44,175 nt of DNA, from contig HG799466.1 in NCBI GenBank assembly GCA_000531095.1, positions 232,715-276,889 on the forward strand, read 5' to 3'. Below, piece after piece: positions 1 to 9,248 of the stretch (position 1 is its first letter; every line of letters starts with the position of its first letter). The position numbers were made by a program, and so were the translations under genes. The notes under the pieces were generated by a model. It searched no databases, was not told the origin of the DNA, and worked only from the letters and a program-made list of their open reading frames with translations. Source of the DNA: Gemmata massiliana. Lineage in GTDB: Bacteria; Planctomycetota; Planctomycetia; Gemmatales; Gemmataceae.

Positions 1-564
1 GGCGGGTTCCTCGGCGCGGGCGGTCCCGGCGGCGGACCGCACGGTCCCGGTGGGGGCCGCGGCGCACCGCCCCCCGGACCGCACCACCCGCCGTTCGCGC
101 GCCTCGACACGCAACCGCTGTTCGCCGGCGAAGCGGGCCGGCACCCGCTCCCGCCGGTGCTCCCGCTCGACCAAACGTCCCCCGTCGCCGGGTTCAGCGA
201 ATCGGCCGGGGACAGCCTCGCGCTGGTCGACCTGATCTACCGCGACGCGAACGGCACCGAATTGCACCCGACGGTGCTGCTCCTCGGCACCGGACCGACC
301 GCCCCCGCGCCCGCACCGAAAACTAGCGCGCCGGCCTCAACGAACACAGCGCTCGTGGCCGCGAACGGCCCCACCGAAACGAATGACGGCCCGGTGCTCG
401 AATCCGAAGGCGTCAGTGCAGCGAACTGGTACCCACTGGCGGCCGGGACCGTGGCGGGCGCACTGGCCGCATGGCTCGCTCGCGGGCGGGTAACGGCCCT
501 GACCCGGTCCGTCCGCCGACTATTCCGCACCCCGACCCACCCACGCACCAAGGGGACCACATGA
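1..564 (+). CDS. C-terminal part of a Gly/Pro-rich membrane protein of unknown function
   Basis: The reading frame is open from the first base, so the N-terminus lies outside the window. The visible 187 residues begin with a Gly/Pro-rich low-complexity stretch. A compact segment follows (around PVAGFSESAGDSLALVDLIY), then an Ala/Pro/Thr linker, and finally one probable membrane helix (WYPLAAGTVAGALAAWLA) with a short basic tail, which suggests that the tail is cytoplasmic. The stop overlaps the next gene's start in an ATGA, so translation is probably coupled to the receptor kinase downstream. I do not recognise the family. Its place ahead of a kinase and a TPR-CHAT gene suggests a membrane partner of that module, which is inference only. 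Confidence 0.7.
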   Translation, partial: GGFLGAGGPGGGPHGPGGGRGAPPPGPHHPPFARLDTQPLFAGEAGRHPLPPVLPLDQTSPVAGFSESAGDSLALVDLIYRDANGTELHPTVLLLGTGPTAPAPAPKTSAPASTNTALVAANGPTETNDGPVLESEGVSAANWYPLAAGTVAGALAAWLARGRVTALTRSVRRLFRTPTHPRTKGTT

Positions 565-2432
565 CCCCGAATCAAAACGATCAGACGGTACGCAGCCAAC
601 GAGTCCCCACCTCGGCCCTCAGCCGCACCGAACCGGACCTGGGGGCCGACACCAGTTCCCCGACCCAGGCGGCCGAGGTGACGGTTGTGCGGGTCGCGCC
701 GTCGGCCGTCACCGTGAATGAAATGACCGACGCCACGAACTTCGGCCGGTACGAACTGGTCGGCGAACTCGCGCGCGGGGGCATGGGGGTCGTGTACCGC
801 GCCCGACAGCACGGGCTGGACCGGCTCGTGGCGCTGAAGATGATCCTGGGCACCGACACCGACAAGGAAGCCGCGCACCGGTTCCAGCAAGAAGCGCGGG
901 CGGCCGCGGCCCTCGACCACCCGAACGTGGTCCCCATTTACGACATCGGTGAGATCGGCGGGCGCCCCTACTTCACGATGGCGCTCATCGAGGGGCCGAA
1001 CCTGCGCGGGTTCGTGGACGCGAACAACCTGCCCCCGGTCCCGGTCGTCGTCTCCCTGTTCACACAAATCGTCGCGGGCGTGGCACACGCGCACAAGCAC
1101 GGCATCGTTCACCGCGACCTGAAGCCCGCCAATGTGCTCATCGACAAGGACGGGCGCCCGCGCGTGACTGACTTCGGGCTCGCGAAGCGCTCGTCGGTCG
1201 ATTCGCAACTCACGGCGACCGGCCAGGTGGTCGGCACGCCCGCGTACATGTCGCCGGAACAGGCCCGCGACAGCAAGGAGGTCGGCCCCGCATCGGACGT
1301 CTACGCGCTCGGCGCGATCCTCTACTTCATGCTCACCGGCCAACCCCCGTTCCACGCGGAGAGCGTGACGGACCTGCTCATCAAGGTGGTGATGGAACCG
1401 CCGGTACCGCCCAGCCAGCTCCAGCCGGGAATCCCGGCCGACGTCGAGGCCCTGTGTCTACAGTGCCTCGCGAAACTGCCGGCCGACCGGTTCGCGGACG
1501 CCGACGGGCTGATGGACGCCCTCGCCCCGATCGCGGACCAGTACCTGACGCCCTCGGCGAACCTCACACCCTCAGCGGCGAAAATCGCGTTCCCGAAGCC
1601 GCGAACGACGCCGTCGCTCGGGAGCATCCCGTTCAATAACTCCGCCTCCGCGGACTCGGTACCGTCGCTCGGCGCCGCGCTCCCCAAGATCAACGTCACC
1701 GTTCCCACCCCTGCGCGAGTGCCCGCACCCGCACCCGCGCCTGCGGTCGAACCCACCGTCGAACGAACGGCTCCGAACCGCAAGCCGCAGATCATCGCAC
1801 TCGGCGCTCTCGCGGTGGTTCTGCTAAGCGTCGTCGGGTATCTCGCGACACGCGACAAAACGAAGCCCCCCGCGGCCGAAAAAGAAACGGCCCCCGACGT
1901 GAGCGCGAAGGCGGCGGACCCGGCCGCGTGGCCCGCGCCCTCGCGTGCCGAGTTCGGTCTGCAGGTCGAAATCGTTGCCCCGGCCGCGAAGAAGGGTGCG
2001 GACGGCACCATTCAGCTCGCCGAGGGTACCTCAATGGAGATCCACCTGAAGGCCGACAAGGACTGCCGCGCGTCCGTGTGGGTACTCGACCCTGCCGGTG
2101 ACTACATGCGGCTGTTCCCCAACGACGACGAACCGGACGACCGACTGTCCGCGAATCAGATGCGCGTGGTGCCGGGTAACGCGAAGTACACCCTCGACGC
2201 GACACCGACAAAGGGCGCTGGCGCGGAACGGCTCCGGGTGATTGCTACCACCGGGTCGCGCCCCGTGTTCCCGGAAGGCATGAAGAGCGGCCGGTTCACC
2301 GTGTATTCGGCTCAGCCGGACCGCGAGAAACTGGCTTCCACCGTCCGCGGGATCGTCATCAAGAAGACCGACGCCTCGGCATCGACCACTGAGTTAGTGT
2401 CCGAAGCCGAACTCCTGTTTCGCGTCCGCTAA
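561..2432 (+). CDS. Transmembrane Ser/Thr protein kinase with C-terminal DUF4384-like domain
   Basis: This is a Hanks-type receptor kinase of 623 residues. After about 60 disordered residues come the glycine loop (ARGGMGVVYRA, about 71-81), the ATP lysine in VALKM (Lys93), the catalytic loop HRDLKPAN (184-191), DFG (204-206) and GTPAYMSPEQ in the activation segment, so it should be active. A Pro/Ala linker leads to one membrane helix at about 411-430. The outer part (about 465-610) contains ASVWVLDPAGDYMRLFPN, typical of DUF4384, a domain often linked to caspase-like and CHAT proteins. I chose the ATG at 561 over the in-frame start at 471 because it overlaps the upstream stop (ATGA) and has AGGGGA just before it. 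The kinase faces the cytoplasm and the DUF4384 sensor faces outward. The TPR-CHAT gene follows after 21 bases. Confidence 0.93.
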   Translation: MTPNQNDQTVRSQRVPTSALSRTEPDLGADTSSPTQAAEVTVVRVAPSAVTVNEMTDATNFGRYELVGELARGGMGVVYRARQHGLDRLVALKMILGTDTDKEAAHRFQQEARAAAALDHPNVVPIYDIGEIGGRPYFTMALIEGPNLRGFVDANNLPPVPVVVSLFTQIVAGVAHAHKHGIVHRDLKPANVLIDKDGRPRVTDFGLAKRSSVDSQLTATGQVVGTPAYMSPEQARDSKEVGPASDVYALGAILYFMLTGQPPFHAESVTDLLIKVVMEPPVPPSQLQPGIPADVEALCLQCLAKLPADRFADADGLMDALAPIADQYLTPSANLTPSAAKIAFPKPRTTPSLGSIPFNNSASADSVPSLGAALPKINVTVPTPARVPAPAPAPAVEPTVERTAPNRKPQIIALGALAVVLLSVVGYLATRDKTKPPAAEKETAPDVSAKAADPAAWPAPSRAEFGLQVEIVAPAAKKGADGTIQLAEGTSMEIHLKADKDCRASVWVLDPAGDYMRLFPNDDEPDDRLSANQMRVVPGNAKYTLDATPTKGAGAERLRVIATTGSRPVFPEGMKSGRFTVYSAQPDREKLASTVRGIVIKKTDASASTTELVSEAELLFRVR

Positions 2433-2453
2433 TAAGGCCGCCCGAGGTGCCCC

Positions 2454-4241
2454 ATGTTCCCCACCGCGGTCCTTCTCCTGGTCGCAGCGCCGCCCGTCGC
2501 GACCTCCCCCGCTGGCGCGTTCCGCCAGGCCGAGCGCCTCTACGCGACCGAGCGCTTCGGCGAAGCGGAACCGCTATACCGCGCCGCGCTCGAAACCGAC
2601 GACCGGTTCCTCAAGCGCGAAACCTACAACCGGTTGATGAACCTCTACGTTCGCACCGGGCGCCCGGATAAGGGGTTGGCGACCGGCACGGCGTTCCGCG
2701 CGTGGCTACAGCAGGTTGGTGATACAAGTGAAGCAGTCACAATCGCGCTCCTGACCGCGCAGTTTCAGCTCGAACTCGGGTACGTGGACGCGGCCGAAAA
2801 GGGACTCGCCGCCGTACCGTTGGGGAAACTGACACCCGAGCGCCGACTGGACGCGCTCCGGCTCCGCTCTGAGATCGCGATTCAGAAAAAGGACAACAGC
2901 GAGAAATCGCGCTGGGGCGAACTCGAAAAGGCCGCGGCTAGCACACTGACCGAGGCCGAAAACACCAACGACACCGCGCTCCGCGTGGTCGCCCGGCGCG
3001 CGATGGCGGAGGCCCGCTTCCGGCTCGGTGACACGGACGGCGCGCTCAGCGCGCTCGCGCCGGTTCCCGAACTCAACGACAAGCTCGAAGACCCGTTCGG
3101 CCGGCGCGACACCCAGCGCCAGCGGGCGAAACTCCTGGCCGCGAAGGGTCAATTCGCGGACGCGGCCAAGCTCTTCCAAGAAGCCCTCGACCTGCACCGG
3201 AAGAACCAGCCCAAGCGCCGACTGCTGGCGGGCGACGTGCTCGCGGAGTGGTCTACCGCGGCACTCGCGGCCGGTAAGCCCGAGGACGCGACGAAACTCC
3301 GCGACGCGGCCGTCACCGAATACCGGGCCGCGCTCGATGCGCCCCCGGATGCCGCGGACGCCGACGGCGGGTTAGCCGCGTTCGTGCGACTCCAGGCCCT
3401 CACCCGCAGCGCGAAGCAGTTCACGCAGGCGCTCGACGTGGCCCGAAGTGCGGACGAGCGCTGGGCCGGCGACCCGCTCCTCGACGCGCGCCTGAAGGCC
3501 GATCGCGGCGGGCTGGAGTTGCTGCTCTCCTCGTACCAGGCCGCACGGAAGTTACTGACCCCGGCCCTCGCCGACCTCGAAACTGCCGATCCACCGAACC
3601 TGCGCACGCTGCCGAAGGTGCTCGTGAACCTCGCGACCGCGGAACTCGGGTGCGACGCTCCCGAACGCGCGGAACCCCTGCTTTCGCGGTGCGCGGAACT
3701 GTACCGCAAGTACAAACTGCCGCCGGACGCCGTGCGCGTCGAGTGCGACTACCTCTCCGGGGTCGCCGCGGGGCGCCGCGGGGCGTTCGCCGACGCGATC
3801 AGCCACTTCCGCTCCGGCCTCGCACTCTGTGACGCGGTCGGCTCCAGTGCCGAACCGGTGCGGTTCAACCTGTGGCTCAATATCGCGCTCATTCACAAGG
3901 AACAGGGCGACGCGGGGGCAGCGGGCGAGTCACTCAAGAGCGCGTCTGCCGTACTCGCACGCGGGGAACACGACGACCTGAGCGCCGCACTCATTGACGC
4001 GGTTCGCGCGGACCTGTTCCTGTCGCAAGGGCAGATCGGCCCGGCGCTCAAACTGGTCCCGAACCTCGAAGCCGCGTGCGCCAAACACGGGCGGAGCGCG
4101 GGGTACCTCGGCTCCACCGCGCGGCACGTTCGCGCGCTCGACCTGCTCTCGCAGAAAAAATCACGGAAGCCGAAGCGATCTGGACGGAACTCGCCGACGC
4201 GCAGCGCAAAGACGGTAACGCACTGTTCGCGCGCTCGCTGA
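2454..4241 (+). CDS. Exported TPR-CHAT protease, N-terminal TPR half (frame broken near 4155)
   Basis: A hydrophobic N-terminus (MFPTAVLLLVAAPPVATS) looks like a signal peptide. It is followed by a long run of TPR-like helical pairs (AERLYATERFGEAEPLYRAAL, DAAKLFQEALDLHRK and others). The frame stays TPR-like up to ALDLLSQKK and then turns into Arg/Ser-rich nonsense ending at 4241. The TPR continues in the -1 frame as ITEAEAIWTELADAQRKDG and leads into a CHAT domain, so this is the first half of one roughly 1250-residue TPR-CHAT protein. The switch point is an A6 run at 4155-4160, where one more A would fuse the frames. The start ATG at 2454 is preceded by CGAGGTG. TPR arrays in such proteins usually bind a partner or sensor. 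The domain reading is confident; whether the break is real is not. Confidence 0.88.
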   Translation: MFPTAVLLLVAAPPVATSPAGAFRQAERLYATERFGEAEPLYRAALETDDRFLKRETYNRLMNLYVRTGRPDKGLATGTAFRAWLQQVGDTSEAVTIALLTAQFQLELGYVDAAEKGLAAVPLGKLTPERRLDALRLRSEIAIQKKDNSEKSRWGELEKAAASTLTEAENTNDTALRVVARRAMAEARFRLGDTDGALSALAPVPELNDKLEDPFGRRDTQRQRAKLLAAKGQFADAAKLFQEALDLHRKNQPKRRLLAGDVLAEWSTAALAAGKPEDATKLRDAAVTEYRAALDAPPDAADADGGLAAFVRLQALTRSAKQFTQALDVARSADERWAGDPLLDARLKADRGGLELLLSSYQAARKLLTPALADLETADPPNLRTLPKVLVNLATAELGCDAPERAEPLLSRCAELYRKYKLPPDAVRVECDYLSGVAAGRRGAFADAISHFRSGLALCDAVGSSAEPVRFNLWLNIALIHKEQGDAGAAGESLKSASAVLARGEHDDLSAALIDAVRADLFLSQGQIGPALKLVPNLEAACAKHGRSAGYLGSTARHVRALDLLSQKKSRKPKRSGRNSPTRSAKTVTHCSRAR

Positions 4242-6208
4242 ACTTCCTGGGAATTTGTGCGGAACTGCGCGGCTCTCCCGCGGACGCAGTCAAGCGCTTC
4301 GAGGAAGCTCGGGCGTTCCAGAGCGAGCGCCCGCGGTGCCCGCCGGTCACGCGCGTAATCACGCTCTGGCGCCTCGCGGTCCTCACGGACAAGGCCGGCA
4401 AGCGCGACGAGGCGAAGAAGCTGCTCACCGAAGTCTTCGACGTGGCCGACCGCGCGCGACTCAACACCTTCGGCGAAGCGGCCCAGCGCGCTCAGTTCTT
4501 CGCGCAGTTCGCACCCGCGTTCGAGATGCTGGCCGCATGGTGCGCCCGTGACAACGATGGCGAGGGCGTGCTGCGCGTGGTGACCCGGAGCCGGAGCCGA
4601 ACGCTACTCGACCAAATGCTCGCCGCCGGCGTAGACCCGCGCGAGCGTCTCACCGGAGACAACCGGGAGTCACTCCTGGCGCGCGAAGCGAACGCCCGCC
4701 GAACGGTGTCACGTTTGCGAACCCAGGCGATGCAAATTACCGGTGACCAAGCCGATGAACCGGCCGCGAAGAAGCTCCTCGCCGAACTCGAAACGGCCCA
4801 AAAAGATTACGCCGATGCGTGGCGCGAGATCGCCAACGCGGACCCGCTCACGCGCGTGCTGACCGACCCGGCATTCGCCGAAACGTCCCTCGCGCAAGTG
4901 CGGAAAGAAACACACAAATCTGGCGGTGTGCTGCTCACGTACATGGTCGGGCGCGACGCGAGTTTCGCGGTCCTCTGCACCGACCCGACCGCCGCCCCGC
5001 AAGTGTTCCGCCTGTTCGCGCCGCGTGCGGTGGCAAGCGACATCGGCGACGCCCCGTCGGGCGAACTGGTCGCCCGCGCCGGCTTCCGAGGTATCGCACT
5101 CAAGTCGAACACGAAGCAACCGGACCGCCCGGCTACTCCGCCCAAAGTCGAATCCGTGCCGCTTACGGACACGGTCGCAACGCGGCTCGTTAACCACTAC
5201 CTCCAGCAGATCGCGGACCCGTCGTTCAACCCCACGCGGGGCATCGCACTCGTTTCGCGCACGCCGAACACCGGTACCCGTGCCGCGGCGTCCGAAACGC
5301 TCGGCGACGCGGTGCTGCCACACGAATTGCGCGAGAAGATCCGCGCGAGTCGGGCTAAAAGGCTCGTGCTCGTTCCCGACGGCGCGCTTCACAAGTTACC
5401 TTTCGAGGCGCTCACGCTCTCGGCCGAACCCGAGCCGCGGTACGCGCTCGATGAACTCCCGGCCGTGTGCTACGCGCCGTCGCTCGCGGCCCTCGCGGTG
5501 GTGCTCAACCGACCACGGGTGACCGAGGGTGAACCGGCGCTCCTCACGGTCGGCGACCCGGCCTACCCCGAGTCCGCGGCCACGGCCGGTCCACTCTCGC
5601 GGGGTGGAGCGCTCCCGCGCCTGCCGTACACCGCGACCGAGAGCAAGAAGGTGCGTCAGTATTTCGCGCCCGACCGCGTTACCGCGCTCGAACAAGCCGA
5701 CGCGACCGAGGTGAACGTTGTGGCCGCGCTGCCCGGCAAGCGGTTCATTCACCTCGCGGCCCACGGCTTCGCGGACGAGGCATTCGGGAACGCATTCGCC
5801 GCGGTCGCCCTCACCCCGCCCGCGCAGGGGCACGAGGAATCGAGCAACGACGGCTTCCTGACGCTGCACGAGATCTCGCGCCTCAAGTTGACCGGGTGTG
5901 AACTCACGGTACTCAGCGCGTGCGTCACGAACGTCGGCCCGCAGCGCCCGCTCGAAGCGGGGGTTACACTCGCCGGAGCGTTCCTCGGCGCCGGTTCGCG
6001 CGGGGTCATGGCGAGTTGCTGGTCGGTAGACGACCGGGCCACGGCCGAGATGATGGCCGCGTTCTTTAGCGCCGTCCGCCCCGAAAAGGGGAAAGGGGCT
6101 GCGTACCCGGAGGCACTCAAGAACGCCCGCCTCGCGGTTCGTGGAAAGCCGGGCTGGGAGGCGCCGTTCTTCTGGGCACCGTTCGTCTATGTCGGCCCGC
6201 CGGATTGA
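4160..6208 (+). CDS. Exported TPR-CHAT protease, C-terminal half with CHAT peptidase domain
   Basis: This is the continuation of the TPR protein in the -1 frame. It has no convincing start of its own; the first in-frame candidate at 4076 lies inside the good TPR sequence of the other frame. It carries further TPR helices and a coiled segment, then a CHAT domain (caspase HetF-associated with TPRs). The catalytic pair is visible: His in FIHLAAHGF (codon 5762-5764) and Cys in LTVLSACVTN (codon 5921-5923), with the usual GVMASCWSVDD and a C-terminal FWAPFVYVG. CHAT proteins belong to the caspase/separase clan and act as regulated endopeptidases, often in cell-death or defence pathways. With the signal peptide on the first half, this one probably acts outside the cytoplasmic membrane, near the DUF4384 domain of the adjacent kinase. 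Confidence 0.9.
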   Translation: MTEAEAIWTELADAQRKDGNALFARSLNFLGICAELRGSPADAVKRFEEARAFQSERPRCPPVTRVITLWRLAVLTDKAGKRDEAKKLLTEVFDVADRARLNTFGEAAQRAQFFAQFAPAFEMLAAWCARDNDGEGVLRVVTRSRSRTLLDQMLAAGVDPRERLTGDNRESLLAREANARRTVSRLRTQAMQITGDQADEPAAKKLLAELETAQKDYADAWREIANADPLTRVLTDPAFAETSLAQVRKETHKSGGVLLTYMVGRDASFAVLCTDPTAAPQVFRLFAPRAVASDIGDAPSGELVARAGFRGIALKSNTKQPDRPATPPKVESVPLTDTVATRLVNHYLQQIADPSFNPTRGIALVSRTPNTGTRAAASETLGDAVLPHELREKIRASRAKRLVLVPDGALHKLPFEALTLSAEPEPRYALDELPAVCYAPSLAALAVVLNRPRVTEGEPALLTVGDPAYPESAATAGPLSRGGALPRLPYTATESKKVRQYFAPDRVTALEQADATEVNVVAALPGKRFIHLAAHGFADEAFGNAFAAVALTPPAQGHEESSNDGFLTLHEISRLKLTGCELTVLSACVTNVGPQRPLEAGVTLAGAFLGAGSRGVMASCWSVDDRATAEMMAAFFSAVRPEKGKGAAYPEALKNARLAVRGKPGWEAPFFWAPFVYVGPPD

Positions 6209-6241
6209 TGCGATCAGGGTGCCGAGCAGCATTCCACCGTA

Positions 6242-6342
6242 GTTGGCGAACCCCGTCCGCAAGGGCTGTGGGTTCGGGCCACGGTTGCGCCAGCACTCCC
6301 AAACGCGCAACATACCCACCGCCCTGGCGGGCGGGGTTCGCC
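6242..6342. repeat. REP-like palindromic intergenic element, copy A
   Basis: The arms 6242-6266 and 6321-6342 are inverted copies of the motif GGCGAACCCCG(T/C)CCGC with two mismatches over 22 bases, separated by about 54 bases. Related copies lie at 23801-23899 and 31386-31468. The element fills most of the gap between the CHAT gene and the secretin-like gene and could act as a transcript end or stabiliser. Confidence 0.75.
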
Positions 6343-6463
6343 TGTAATCCGCACACCATTGCCAAAGTAGTTCAACGCCACGCCCGTCGCGCAGTTCGCC
6401 TTGTCGTGCGATCATGTCTTGCTATTAGTCCGCGGACGATCTTGCCTCGTTCCCGGAGGTCAC

Positions 6464-9007
6464 ATGCGGTTGCGCACTCTGCTCGCGATTGTGGCAGTTC
6501 TGTTCGCACTGCCGGCGTTCTCGCGTGCGAAAACTCAGCCCGTGCCGTCGCCCCCCGCGGCGACGATGCCCCAAACGCCCGGCAAACAAGCATCCGCGGA
6601 CGCACTCGTGGCGATTTCCGACGTGCGTCTCGACGCCGCGACGGATGAGAAGATTGGATCGACCAATAAAGGCGCACTGCTCGAACTGGCCCGCGAAGGA
6701 TACTTGAAGGCTCTGAAGCAGGAGCCGAAGCACAAAAGTGCGCTGTTGGGGCTCGCGCGGGTTCACGCACGTGCCGACGAGAAACAAAAGACCGTCGAAG
6801 CGTACAAGTCTTACTTGACGCTCTACCCGACCGACGCAGACGCGGCCCACGAACTTGCAGTCGCGCACGCCCGCTGGAAGGACTGGGCCGGCGCGTGCTC
6901 GTGGTGCGAGTTCGCGCTGAAAATCGCCCCGGAGAACCGCAACGTCAAGAAAACGCACGGGTTCTGCCTCACCTGCGCCGGGAAGTGGGACGAAGCGTTC
7001 GCCGTGCTGTGCCAGATCATGCCGGAAGCCCAAGCTCGGCACAACCTTGCCGGCGTGCTCAATCACATGGGCCACACCGACGCGAGCAAGGCGCAACTAC
7101 GACTCGCGGTGAAGGCCGACCCGAACTTCACCCCCGCTCGCGACCTCCTGAACAAACTCGAAGGCGGCGCACCCGCACCCGCACCGCGTGCTTTGCCAGA
7201 AATGGTCACGCGGGTGTTCGGCGTCATGGACTTGGTGACGCCGGCCATCGGTAGTGAGGCCACGGCCACGTACCGGAAGAACACTGAGGAACTCGTTAAG
7301 CTCGTGACCGGCATGGTTCGACCTTACTCGTGGAAGGAGGCCGGCGGGCACGGGACTGCGGAATACTTCGACATCGGTACGTCATTAGTCGTGCAGAACA
7401 CCCCGGACGTACTCCAAGAAGTGAGCGACCTGTTGGAAGCCCTGCACCGGTTGGCTCCGACCTCGGTTTCGGTGTGCTTCGAGGTCCGGGTGCTGAAGGT
7501 TCCTGTCGGATTCTGTGAGAAGGCGGGTGTGAAAGTTGCCCGCGACACAACGCTGACTCCAGCCCAGTTTCAGGCGCTGCTCAAGGCCGCCCAGGAGAAC
7601 CGCGACGCGAACGTGCTGCAGTTCCCGAAGGTCACCGCGATCGACGGACAAACGGCCCACTCGAAGACCGGCGAGGAACAGTCCTTTGTGACCGGCCTCG
7701 AAATCATGAAGGTCAAGGGTCAGAACGTTTACGTCCCGAAGAACGTGGCGATCTTCCTCGGCGACGTGCTCGCCCTCCAGGGCCGGGTCTCGGCCGAAGG
7801 CAATTACGTTCACGTGCAAGCCGATCTCGCGCACACGCACCTGGCCAGCCCGGTCGAACTGGCCCCGATCACCACGCAAATCACACCGATCTTCGAGGGC
7901 GGGTCGATGGGGAACCCGGTACCGCTGACGCAGTTCCTCCAGGTGCCGGATGTTCGGAAGGAGCGGATCGAGAAGACGGCCGTAGTGCCGACCGGCGCGA
8001 CTCTCGTGATCGGTGGATGGAAGGAAGTCGAAGTACCGAAGGACAAGAACGCGAAGCCGGGCAAGGAGTTCGAGATGGTCGCGCTGGCGACCGTGAGCGT
8101 AATCAAGGACGTCAAATCGGCCCTCGATTCGGCACTGAAATCAGGTGCGCCGCCCCAACCCGTTGCTGCGCCCGCTGTCAACAACAAGAACGCCGTGTAC
8201 AAGCTGAGGAACGTCAGCGCCGTGGACGCGGTCCGCGCGATCGAAGCGTACCTGAGTGACAAGAAATTGAGTGCGACGGTTGTTGCCGAGCCGGTTTCCA
8301 ACAGCGTGCTCGTCTCCGCTCACCCGGAACCGTTCCGCTGGGTGATGGACACCCTCGCCGCAATTGACAAAGCGCCGAAGCAGGTGGTTGTTCGCGCGAT
8401 GGTGGTGCAAGTTCCCCGTGGGTTCGTGGCGCAGTCCGGATTGGCCGTCGGCACACCCGAGGGAACGAACTGGACCCTTTCGCCGCGCGAAGCACGGATG
8501 CTGACCGAACTCTTCCGCGCCGCGAAAGAACGCGGAGAGTGCAACGTGCTGACACGCCCGCAAATCTGCGTGTGTGACAACCAAACGGGCTACGCTCAAG
8601 TCGGACAGCAAACCCCAGCTGCGGCGGGTGCTGTGGTGCCCGCGGGCGCGAAGGCGGAAGTTCAGACCGGGACCACGCAAAACGCGATCACGTTGTGCGT
8701 CACGCCTCGAATCGCACCCGACGACAAGTCGGTACTTCTGCGCACGAACCTGCAAATCGCAGAAGTGAACAACGCAACGCCGGCCAATGCTCCCACTTCG
8801 ATCCACCGCAGGACGCTGGAAACGACCGCGAGCGTGGTCTTTGGAGACACGTTCGTTGCGGTCTGCGGCTCTCACCAGACGGACCACTCGCTCACCGGCA
8901 CGATCCGCTGGCTTTGGGGTAACCGGTACGAAACGCTCGTCATCCTCACGCCGGAACCCGTCGCTTCGGGGCCAGAGGTCCGATCGGCCGGATGGTTCAC
9001 GAAGTAA
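6464..9007 (+). CDS. Exported TPR protein with tandem secretin-like domains
   Basis: The protein has 847 residues and a clear signal peptide (MRLRTLLAIVAVLFALPAFS). TPR-like repeats occupy about 65-240 (LLGLARVHARADEKQKTVEAYKSYL and similar). Two secretin-related modules follow: about 250-540 and about 578-847. The second opens with a classic N-domain (VYKLRNVSAVDAVRAIEAYL), then IDKAPKQVVVRAMVVQV, and ends in a beta-rich region (LTRPQICVCDNQTG, TLVILTPEPV). Secretins form outer-membrane export rings, but no other type II/III secretion or pilus gene is present here. The ATG at 6464 was preferred to 6401 because GGAGG lies 6 bases upstream and the signal peptide starts there. A hairpin terminator follows. 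It may be a stand-alone planctomycete secretin-like envelope protein; pore formation is not shown. Confidence 0.85.
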   Translation: MRLRTLLAIVAVLFALPAFSRAKTQPVPSPPAATMPQTPGKQASADALVAISDVRLDAATDEKIGSTNKGALLELAREGYLKALKQEPKHKSALLGLARVHARADEKQKTVEAYKSYLTLYPTDADAAHELAVAHARWKDWAGACSWCEFALKIAPENRNVKKTHGFCLTCAGKWDEAFAVLCQIMPEAQARHNLAGVLNHMGHTDASKAQLRLAVKADPNFTPARDLLNKLEGGAPAPAPRALPEMVTRVFGVMDLVTPAIGSEATATYRKNTEELVKLVTGMVRPYSWKEAGGHGTAEYFDIGTSLVVQNTPDVLQEVSDLLEALHRLAPTSVSVCFEVRVLKVPVGFCEKAGVKVARDTTLTPAQFQALLKAAQENRDANVLQFPKVTAIDGQTAHSKTGEEQSFVTGLEIMKVKGQNVYVPKNVAIFLGDVLALQGRVSAEGNYVHVQADLAHTHLASPVELAPITTQITPIFEGGSMGNPVPLTQFLQVPDVRKERIEKTAVVPTGATLVIGGWKEVEVPKDKNAKPGKEFEMVALATVSVIKDVKSALDSALKSGAPPQPVAAPAVNNKNAVYKLRNVSAVDAVRAIEAYLSDKKLSATVVAEPVSNSVLVSAHPEPFRWVMDTLAAIDKAPKQVVVRAMVVQVPRGFVAQSGLAVGTPEGTNWTLSPREARMLTELFRAAKERGECNVLTRPQICVCDNQTGYAQVGQQTPAAAGAVVPAGAKAEVQTGTTQNAITLCVTPRIAPDDKSVLLRTNLQIAEVNNATPANAPTSIHRRTLETTASVVFGDTFVAVCGSHQTDHSLTGTIRWLWGNRYETLVILTPEPVASGPEVRSAGWFTK

Positions 9008-9032
9008 CGCGCCCGGCAAAACCGGTTACATG

Positions 9033-9065
9033 GAACGGACGGCTTCGGCCGTCCGTTCGATTTTA
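9033..9065 (+). terminator. Rho-independent terminator after the secretin-like gene
   Basis: A perfect 11-bp GC-rich stem (9033-9043 with 9048-9058) closed by a TTCG tetraloop is followed by GATTTTA. It lies 26 bases after the stop of the secretin-like gene. Confidence 0.85.
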
Positions 9066-9248
9066 TCCCTCGCGCAAACCTCATTCGCTCTCCGCGCGCC
9101 ACGCATTTAGATTAGAATGCAATCGAAGGCCCCAGATCCGCACCCCTCCCGCGGCGTGATTCGTCCGGTCCCGGCCCGGTGATCGGACGCGGTGGTTTTC
9201 GGTGTTTCGCGGCTCCCGATCATCAGGTCTCGCTTCCCGAGGTTCACC

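Noticed and set aside
4155..4160. A programmed -1 frameshift with a standard slippery heptamer
   Set aside because: The run is CAG AAA AAA TCA, so the heptamer is G AAA AAA and does not fit X XXY YYZ perfectly. I also saw no strong downstream stem. A base error or slippage is more likely.
2454..6208. A CRISPR-linked TPR-CHAT (Craspase) reading of the protease
   Set aside because: No Cas gene and no repeat-spacer array is visible anywhere in the window, and this protein seems to be exported.
6464..9007. Part of a type II secretion operon
   Set aside because: No neighbouring ATPase, pseudopilin or inner-membrane platform gene exists within the window.
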